From NCBI RefSeq assembly GCF_026341815.1, contig NZ_JAPENX010000003.1, positions 124,001 through 188,000 of the forward strand: 64,000 bases of DNA, in the 5' to 3' direction. Made by a program: the position numbers and the translations under genes. Source of the DNA: Streptomyces sp. NBC_00572. GTDB lineage: Bacteria > Actinomycetota > Actinomycetes > Streptomycetales > Streptomycetaceae. Numbering within the stretch: position 1 is the first letter of the stretch; every line of letters begins with the position of its first letter. Positions 58,620 through 64,000 of the stretch are shown one piece after another. The notes beneath the pieces were generated by a model. The model ran no database searches, was not told the DNA's origin, and was given only the letters and a program-made list of their open reading frames with translations.

Positions 58620-58644
58620 TCATTGTTACCTATGCTCACAATGA
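58620..58644. promoter_or_regulatory. MarR operator between exporter and marR-type gene
   Basis: TCATTGT and ACAATGA are perfect 7-bp inverted arms with an 11-bp centre, in an AT-rich patch in the 90-bp gap between divergent genes. This is a typical MarR site controlling both. Confidence 0.7.
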
Positions 58645-58668
58645 ACCAGGTCCTGATATTGTTCCCGC

Positions 58669-59151
58669 ATGAGCACCTCCGCCGTCCCGACCGGCCCCGG
58701 CGGCCGTTCGGGGGAACTCGACGCCGACGGCCTCCTCGCCGAGCAGCTGCTGCGCCTCACCCGGCGGCTGCACCGCATCCAGAAACGCCACCTGGAGCCG
58801 GTCGGCATCACGCCCGCCCAGTCCAGGCTGCTCCGCACGGTCGCGCACTTCGGCGAGCCGCCCCGGATGGCCGACCTCGCGGCCCGGCTGGAGGTCGTCC
58901 CGCGCGCGGTGACCAGTCTCGTCGACGGCCTGGAGGCCGGCGACCGGGTGCGCAGGGTGCCCGATCCGAGCAACCGCCGGGTCGTGCGGATCGAGCTCAC
59001 CGACGTGGGCCGCGCCACGCTGCGAGAGCTGCGCAGCGCGCGCCGGGCGGCCGCAGAGGACATCCTTGCTCCATTGACCGCCGCACAGCGCGAGGTGCTC
59101 GGGGGTCTGCTGACCGCCCTGGTCGACCCCGGCCCGGAGGGCGGCTGCTGA
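58669..59151 (+). CDS. MarR-family regulator
   Basis: A 160-residue regulator: LTRRLHRIQKRHLEPVGITP, AQSRLLRTVAHFGEPPRMAD, RLEVVPRAVTSLVDGLEAGD and the wing RRVPDPSNRRVVRIELTDVG. The wing Arg and Asp residues are conserved. ATG 58669 is used; its ribosome-binding site is weak. It is divergent from the ABC exporter and shares an operator with it, so it most likely represses both. The dehydrogenase gene 40 bp downstream on the same strand may be cotranscribed. Confidence 0.9.
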   Translation: MSTSAVPTGPGGRSGELDADGLLAEQLLRLTRRLHRIQKRHLEPVGITPAQSRLLRTVAHFGEPPRMADLAARLEVVPRAVTSLVDGLEAGDRVRRVPDPSNRRVVRIELTDVGRATLRELRSARRAAAEDILAPLTAAQREVLGGLLTALVDPGPEGGC

Positions 59152-59190
59152 CCCCTCGGGCACGGGGACGCGCCGAAGGGGAGCCGTGAC

Positions 59191-62115
59191 ATGCCGTTGT
59201 TCGAGCCGAACCCGCAGGCCCTTCGCCCCGGTACGAAGCGGAGTCCGGCCCCGGACCGCGTGCCGGAGCTCCAGGCGCGGGGAACGCCGAAGCGGCTGCG
59301 CCAGGAGCTCACCGAGCTCCTGGGTCCGGAGAAGGTCCTCTCCACGATCTCGGACCTCGTCCGGTACGCCTCCGACGCCAGCCCCTACCGCTTCGTCCCG
59401 CAGGTCGTCGTGGTCGCCGAGGACATCGACGACATCTCCACGATCCTGTCGTACGCGCACGGCAAGGGCCGCGAGGTGGTCTTCCGGGCCGCCGGGACCA
59501 GTCTCAACGGACAGGCCCAGGGCGAGGACATCCTGGTCGACGTGCGCCGCCACTGGGCGGGCGTCGAGGTCCTGGACGGCGGCGCGCGCGCCCGGATCCG
59601 TCCCGGCACCACCGTCGTACGGGCCAACGCCGCGCTCGCCCCGCACGGGCGGGTCCTGGGTCCCGATCCGGCCAGCGCCATCGCCTGCACGATCGGCGGA
59701 GTCGTCGCCAACAACGCCTCGGGCATGACGGCCGGGACGACGAGGAACTCGTACCGGACGGTCTCCTCGCTCACCTTCGTGCTGCCCAGCGGGACCGTGG
59801 TCGACACCGCCGACCCGGCCGCCGACGAGGAGCTGGCGCACGCCGAGCCCCGGCTCTGCGCCGAGCTGATGGAGCTCAGGGCGGAGATCGAGGCGGACAC
59901 CGAGCTGACCGACCGGATCCGCGCCAAGTACGCCATCAAGAACACCAACGGCTACCGGCTCGACGCCTTCCTCGACGGCGACACCCCGGTGAAGATCCTG
60001 CGCGGCCTCATGGTCGGCTCCGAGGGCACCTTCGGTTTCATCTCCGAGGTCGTCTTCGACACGCTGCCGCTGGACCGCCAGGTGTCCTCGGCGCTGCTCT
60101 TCTTCCCCTCGCTGCCGGCGGCGGCGGAAGCGGTGCCCCTGTTCAACGGGGCGGGTGCGCTCGCCGTGGAGCTGATGGACGGCAACACGCTGCGGGCCTC
60201 GGTGAGCGTGGCCGGCGTCCCCGCCGACTGGGCGGAGCTGCCCAAGGAGACGGCGGCGCTCCTGGTCGAGTTCCGGGCCCCGGACACGGTGGCCCTCGAC
60301 GCGTACGAGGGGGCCGCGCAGGAGGTCCTCGCGGGGCTCGACCTGGTGGCCCCGGTGGCCTCCGTGGAGAACGCGTTCACCCGCGACCCGAAGAGGATCT
60401 CCGGCTACTGGAAGGCCCGCAAGGCCTTCGTGACGGCGGTCGGCGGCTCGCGCCCCTCCGGGACGACCCTGATCACCGAGGACTTCGCGGTGCCCCCGGC
60501 CCGGCTCGCGGAGGCCTGCGCGGCGCTGCTCGACCTGCAGGCCCGGCACGGCTTCGACGCGGCCGTGGCCGGTCACGCGGCCCACGGCAACCTCCACTTC
60601 CTCCTCGCCTTCGACGCGGGCGACCCCACCGACGTTGAGCGGTACGCGGGCTTCATGGACGAGTTCTGCAAACTGACCGTGGAGCGCTTCGACGGCTCCC
60701 TGAAGGCGGAGCACGCCACCGGCCGCAACATCGCGCCGTTCCTGGAGCTGGAGTGGGGGACGAAGGCGACCGAGCTGATGTGGCGGGTCAAGGAGGCCAT
60801 CGACCCCGACGGGGTGCTGGCCCCGCGGATCGTCCTGGACCGCGACCCGCACGCCCATCTGCGGGGACTGAAGACGATTCCCACGGTGGAGCGGATCGCC
60901 GATCCCTGCATCGAGTGCGGTTTCTGCGAACCGACCTGTCCCAGCCACGACCTGACGACCACTCCGCGCCAGCGGATCGTGCTGCGCCGGGAGATGATGC
61001 GGCAGAGCGACGGCTCCCCGGTCGAGGCCCGGCTCCTGGAGTCGTACGGCTACGACGCCGTCGACACCTGCGCGGGCGACTCCACCTGCAAGCTGGCCTG
61101 TCCGGTCGGGATCGACACGGGCGCCCTGATGAAGGAGTTCCGGCACGAGCGGCACACCTCGCGCGAGGAGCGGATCGCCGCCCTGGCCGCGAAGAACTTC
61201 CGGGCGGCCGAGGCGTCCGCGCGGCTCGCGGTCGCCGCGGCGGACCGGATCGGCGACCGGGTCCTGGCCTCGGTGACGGGCCTGGCACGCCGGGCGGTCA
61301 GCACCGACCTCGTACCGGAATGGCTGCCGGAGATCCCCGGCGCGGCAGCACGGCGGCTGCCCCGCACCCACCGCCCCGCGGCGGCCGCCGTCTACTACCC
61401 GGCCTGTGTGAACCGGATCTTCGGCAATCCGGACGGCGAGCGGGGCCCCTCGCTCCCGGAGGCCGTGGTCGCCGTGTCCGCGCGCGCGGGGAAGCCGGTG
61501 TGGATCCCGGACGACGTGGCCGGAACGTGCTGCGCGACGATCTGGCACTCCAAGGGGTACGAGCGCGGCAACGAGGTGATGGCGAACCGGATCGTCGAGG
61601 CGGCCTGGGGCTGGACCGCGGGCGGGACGCTGCCGCTGGTCGTGGACGCCTCCTCGTGCACGCTCGGCATCGCGCACGAGGTCGTGCCGTATCTGACGGA
61701 GGAAAACCGGGCACTGCACGCCGAGATGAGGGTGGTCGACTCGCTGGTGTGGGCGGCGGACGAGCTGCTCCCCCGGCTCGACGTACGCCGCCGGGTCGGC
61801 TCCGCCGTGGTCCATCCGACGTGCTCGATGCGCCACCTGGGCGACGAGGACAAGCTGACGGAACTCGCGCGGGCCTGCGCCGACGAGGTCGTCGTCCCGG
61901 CCGACGCGGGCTGCTGCGCCTTCGCGGGCGACCGGGGCATGCTGCACCCGGAGCTGACGGCCGCGGCGACGGCCCGTGAGGCGGCCGAGGTGACGGCCCG
62001 CCCGTTCGACGCGCACTTCTCGGCCAACCGGATGTGCGAGATCGGGATGGACCGAGCGACGGGCCGGAGCTACGGGTCGGTGCTCCTGGCTCTGGAGCAC
62101 GCGACACGGCCCTGA
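59191..62115 (+). CDS. FAD-linked/Fe-S fused dehydrogenase (D-lactate dehydrogenase, GlcD-GlcF type)
   Basis: A 974-residue fusion. The N-terminal VAO-type FAD domain has FRAAGTSLNGQAQGEDILVD and CTIGGVVANNASGMTAGT; the flavin-oxidase C-terminal domain has VAGHAAHGNLHFLLAFD. The Fe-S half has two ferredoxin motifs (CIECGFCEPTCP; CAGDSTCKLACP) and a CCG-like pair (CCATIWH; CCAFAGDRG). This is the layout of Dld-II/D-2-hydroxyacid dehydrogenases feeding electrons to quinone. ATG 59191 has GGGGAGCCG upstream. It follows the MarR gene by 40 bp and ends at a strong hairpin. Confidence 0.9.
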   Translation: MPLFEPNPQALRPGTKRSPAPDRVPELQARGTPKRLRQELTELLGPEKVLSTISDLVRYASDASPYRFVPQVVVVAEDIDDISTILSYAHGKGREVVFRAAGTSLNGQAQGEDILVDVRRHWAGVEVLDGGARARIRPGTTVVRANAALAPHGRVLGPDPASAIACTIGGVVANNASGMTAGTTRNSYRTVSSLTFVLPSGTVVDTADPAADEELAHAEPRLCAELMELRAEIEADTELTDRIRAKYAIKNTNGYRLDAFLDGDTPVKILRGLMVGSEGTFGFISEVVFDTLPLDRQVSSALLFFPSLPAAAEAVPLFNGAGALAVELMDGNTLRASVSVAGVPADWAELPKETAALLVEFRAPDTVALDAYEGAAQEVLAGLDLVAPVASVENAFTRDPKRISGYWKARKAFVTAVGGSRPSGTTLITEDFAVPPARLAEACAALLDLQARHGFDAAVAGHAAHGNLHFLLAFDAGDPTDVERYAGFMDEFCKLTVERFDGSLKAEHATGRNIAPFLELEWGTKATELMWRVKEAIDPDGVLAPRIVLDRDPHAHLRGLKTIPTVERIADPCIECGFCEPTCPSHDLTTTPRQRIVLRREMMRQSDGSPVEARLLESYGYDAVDTCAGDSTCKLACPVGIDTGALMKEFRHERHTSREERIAALAAKNFRAAEASARLAVAAADRIGDRVLASVTGLARRAVSTDLVPEWLPEIPGAAARRLPRTHRPAAAAVYYPACVNRIFGNPDGERGPSLPEAVVAVSARAGKPVWIPDDVAGTCCATIWHSKGYERGNEVMANRIVEAAWGWTAGGTLPLVVDASSCTLGIAHEVVPYLTEENRALHAEMRVVDSLVWAADELLPRLDVRRRVGSAVVHPTCSMRHLGDEDKLTELARACADEVVVPADAGCCAFAGDRGMLHPELTAAATAREAAEVTARPFDAHFSANRMCEIGMDRATGRSYGSVLLALEHATRP

Positions 62116-62134
62116 CGCCTTTCGTGTTCCTGAC

Positions 62135-62162
62135 GGCCCCTCACCCCTTGTGGTGAGGGGCC
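62135..62162. terminator. hairpin after the dehydrogenase gene
   Basis: GGCCCCTCACC and GGTGAGGGGCC are perfect 11-bp arms around a 6-bp loop, 20 bp after the stop codon. No T-run follows, as is common in Streptomyces. Confidence 0.8.
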
Positions 62163-62340
62163 CTTCGTACGTTCGAGTGAGGGTCGGCGCCCGGTACGGC
62201 TCGACGCGAGATCCGGAACAGTAAAGTCCAACTACCCGTCGCAAGAGTCCTATCAGCATCCTTGCGCACCATCGGCCACCGGGGTCAGGGTCCTGTGCGG
62301 GATTCATGAAACAGCCGTGCCCACAGCTCCGGGAGGTTCC
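62163..62340. promoter_or_regulatory. promoter region of the GH109-type gene
   Basis: A 178-bp gap after the terminator and before ATG 62341, containing an AT-richer stretch near 62218-62240. It ends with a good ribosome-binding site (GGGAGG). No operator is obvious by eye. Confidence 0.45.
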
Positions 62341-63747
62341 ATGAACGAGCAGTCACCGCACGACCCGAGCCGCCGCACCGTCCTCAGGACCACCGCCACC
62401 GTGGCAGGGGCGGGACTCGGCATCGGCGCCCTCGGCGTCCCGGCCGCCGAGGCGGCGACCCCGGCGGCCGGGGTCGCGGCCGCGGCCGCGCCGAAACGCC
62501 TCGGAGCCACCATGGCCGGGGTCCCCTTCGGCGTCCGCTCCACCGTCCGGGTCGGCATCGTCGGCTTCGGCAACCGGGGCGCCAGCATGATCGGCCACTT
62601 CCTGTCGCACCCCTGGGTCCGGGTGAACGCCGTCTGCGATCCCGTGCGCGAGAAGGCCGAACGGGCCGCGGCTCAGGTCGTCGCCGCCGGGCAGCCCGCG
62701 CCCGCCGTCTACGCGAACGGCGAGAACGACTACGAGAAGCTCTGTGCCCGCACCGACCTCGACCTCGTGTACGTGGCCACCCCCTGGGAGACCCACTTCC
62801 CGATCGCCCGCGCGGCGATGCTGAACGGCAAGCACGTCGGCGTGGAGTGTCCGGTCGCGATGCGGCTCGACGAACTGTGGGAGCTCGTCGACCTGTCGGA
62901 GCAGACCCGTCGCCACTGCATGCAACTGGAGAACTGCTGCTACGGCCGGAACGAGATGCGGGTGCTCCGGATGGCGCACGCCGGCAAGTTCGGCACGCTG
63001 CTGCACGGCGCGGGGGCGTACAACCACGACCTGCGCGGCCTGATGTTCTCCCCGACGTACTACGAGGGCCCCTGGCGGCGCCTCTGGCACACGCAGCTGA
63101 AGGGCGACCTCTATCCCAACCACGGCTTCGGTCCCGTCGCCAACTACATGGACGTCAACCGGGGCGACCGGGCGGTGAGCATCAGCAGCTTCGGCACACC
63201 GGCGCTCGGCCTCGCCGAGTACCGCGCGGAGCACATGCCGACCGGCGACCCCAGCTGGAAGGAGTCGTACATCGGGAGCGACCGGACGATCAGCCTGGTC
63301 CAGACGGCCAAGGGCCGGGTCATCCGCCTGGAGCACGACGTCTCCACCCCGCACCCGTACAGCAGGATCAACAGCCTGGGCGGCACCCGTGGCGTCTTCG
63401 AGGACTACCCGGCCCGAATCTATCTGGAGCCGGACCACAAGGACGACCAGTGGGCCGACTTCTCGGCGTACGCGGCCGAGTTCGACCACTGGCTCTGGAA
63501 GGAGCACGCCAATCCGCCGGGCGGTCACGGCGGCATGGACTACATCATGATCTACCGCCTGATGCAGTGCATGCGGCTCGGTCTCGTGCCGGACTTCGAC
63601 GTGTACGACGCCGCGACCTGGACGGCGCCGGTGCCGCTGAGCCACGCGTCGATCAAGGCGCAGGGCGCGCCTCAGGAGATCCCCGACTTCACGCGCGGCG
63701 AGTGGCGCAAGGCCCGCTCGGGCGTGGACTCGGCGAAGCCGGCCTGA
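62341..63747 (+). CDS. Tat-exported Gfo/Idh/MocA protein of GH109 type
   Basis: A 468-residue protein. A twin-arginine signal (SRRTVLRTTATVAGAGLG) is followed by an NAD-binding Rossmann domain (VRVGIVGFGNRGASMIGHFL) and the segments ECPVAMRLDELWELVD, GAYNHDLRGLMF and LKGDLYPNHGFGPVANYMD. The last two match the GH109 alpha-N-acetylgalactosaminidase signature, in which tightly bound NAD takes part in a redox-assisted hydrolysis. Tat export fits, since NAD must be loaded in the cytoplasm. ATG 62341 has GGGAGG upstream. A 13-bp hairpin follows. The true glycan substrate is unproven. Confidence 0.87.
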   Translation: MNEQSPHDPSRRTVLRTTATVAGAGLGIGALGVPAAEAATPAAGVAAAAAPKRLGATMAGVPFGVRSTVRVGIVGFGNRGASMIGHFLSHPWVRVNAVCDPVREKAERAAAQVVAAGQPAPAVYANGENDYEKLCARTDLDLVYVATPWETHFPIARAAMLNGKHVGVECPVAMRLDELWELVDLSEQTRRHCMQLENCCYGRNEMRVLRMAHAGKFGTLLHGAGAYNHDLRGLMFSPTYYEGPWRRLWHTQLKGDLYPNHGFGPVANYMDVNRGDRAVSISSFGTPALGLAEYRAEHMPTGDPSWKESYIGSDRTISLVQTAKGRVIRLEHDVSTPHPYSRINSLGGTRGVFEDYPARIYLEPDHKDDQWADFSAYAAEFDHWLWKEHANPPGGHGGMDYIMIYRLMQCMRLGLVPDFDVYDAATWTAPVPLSHASIKAQGAPQEIPDFTRGEWRKARSGVDSAKPA

Positions 63748-63754
63748 CGGACGA

Positions 63755-63787
63755 GGTGCCCGGCCCCTCTGTACGGGGCCGGGCACC
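63755..63787. terminator. bidirectional hairpin between convergent genes
   Basis: GGTGCCCGGCCCC and GGGGCCGGGCACC are perfect 13-bp arms with a 7-bp loop, between the GH109-type stop and the stop of the convergent gene. Confidence 0.85.
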
Positions 63788-63798
63788 GCCGTGTTCGG

Positions 63799-64000
63799 TC
63801 AGCAGCGCCGAAGGTCCCGGGTGACCGTGCCCTGAACGGTCGTCAGGCTCCGGTCGTGGCAGCCCTCGGAGCCGTACAGCCGGTAGCGCTCGTTCGTGGT
63901 GCCGACCGCGTGCCGCTGGTCACGCGGGACACCGGTGGTGTACGTCGCGTCCCCGGTGTACGTGTCGTCGAGCCGCGACCAGGAGAGCCGCCGTCCGTCG
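63799..64000 (-). CDS. C-terminal part of an unidentified protein, probably secreted
   Basis: Only the last 66 codons are in the window; the rest lies beyond the right edge. The visible part (SWSRLDDTYTGDATYTTGVP, later LYGSEGCHDRSL and a final DLRRC) has a beta-strand-like pattern of alternating Thr, Tyr and Gly, and two Cys that could form a disulfide, suggesting an extracellular domain. I recognise no family. It is convergent with the GH109-type gene. Confidence 0.6.
   Translation of the reverse strand, partial: DGRRLSWSRLDDTYTGDATYTTGVPRDQRHAVGTTNERYRLYGSEGCHDRSLTTVQGTVTRDLRRC

Noticed and set aside
58636..62307. A 1223-codon minus-strand open frame opposite the dehydrogenase gene
   Set aside because: It covers the MarR and dehydrogenase genes in antisense and shows no recognisable motif; typical high-GC shadow.

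Overview
The window is high-GC actinobacterial DNA, almost certainly from a Streptomyces chromosome. Third codon positions are strongly G/C, GTG starts and 4-bp ATGA/GTGA gene overlaps are common, and there are many one- and two-component regulators, lipoproteins, a Ser/Thr kinase and a secondary-metabolite locus. No rRNA, tRNA, CRISPR array or prophage was recognised. The last gene and the first gene run off the window.

Layout. 1-3541: a two-gene Tm-1-like module (PEP-hydrolase-like barrel plus UPF0261 protein) divergent from a MocR regulator. 4129-13561: a compact five-gene bisindole operon on the plus strand: flavin monooxygenase, RebO/StaO-type amino acid oxidase, RebD/StaD-type chromopyrrolic acid synthase, RebC/StaC-type flavoenzyme and RebP/StaP-type P450. 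This is the complete tryptophan-to-indolocarbazole core with one extra flavin monooxygenase. No glycosyltransferase, halogenase, methyltransferase, dedicated regulator or exporter lies beside it. 13623-19649: a run of small redox and regulatory genes (AhpD-like, two ArsR, STAS, NADP/F420-type reductase, TetR, isochorismatase, short-chain dehydrogenase with MerR), several with visible operators. 19717-28574: membrane proteins with a PadR regulator, an FtsX-type ABC transporter divergent from a two-component system, and a STAS protein. 28746-34977: an operon of SnoaL-like protein, CrtI-like oxidoreductase and ferredoxin-type reductase, then DUF418 divergent from GNAT/PaaX.

35086-43973: Ser/Thr kinase, aminopeptidase P, a membrane-anchored protein, a truncated GyrB-like protein that has lost its ATPase residues, a LuxR-type regulator, prolyl oligopeptidase and nitrobindin. 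44090-46098: an apparently complete IS630-family element, bounded by long imperfect inverted repeats and TA duplications, that carries an orotidine-5'-phosphate-decarboxylase-like gene as passenger. Its right end sits in the stop codon of a siderophore permease and regenerates that stop. 46098-50031: a siderophore ABC operon behind an iron box.

50181-55500: a sulfonate operon (cysteine-ended leader peptide, SsuC, SsuB, SsuA, SsuD) followed by a flavin monooxygenase. 55507-64000: a compact MltG paralogue, a 19-residue hydrophobic peptide, an ABC exporter divergent from MarR, a fused FAD/Fe-S dehydrogenase, a Tat-exported GH109-type protein and the C-terminus of a convergent gene.

The two most notable items are the bisindole operon with an additional flavin monooxygenase and the IS630 element with a metabolic passenger gene. 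The pseudo-ATPase GyrB paralogue is a third. All functional calls rest on reading motifs and on recalled family sequences; no database search was run.
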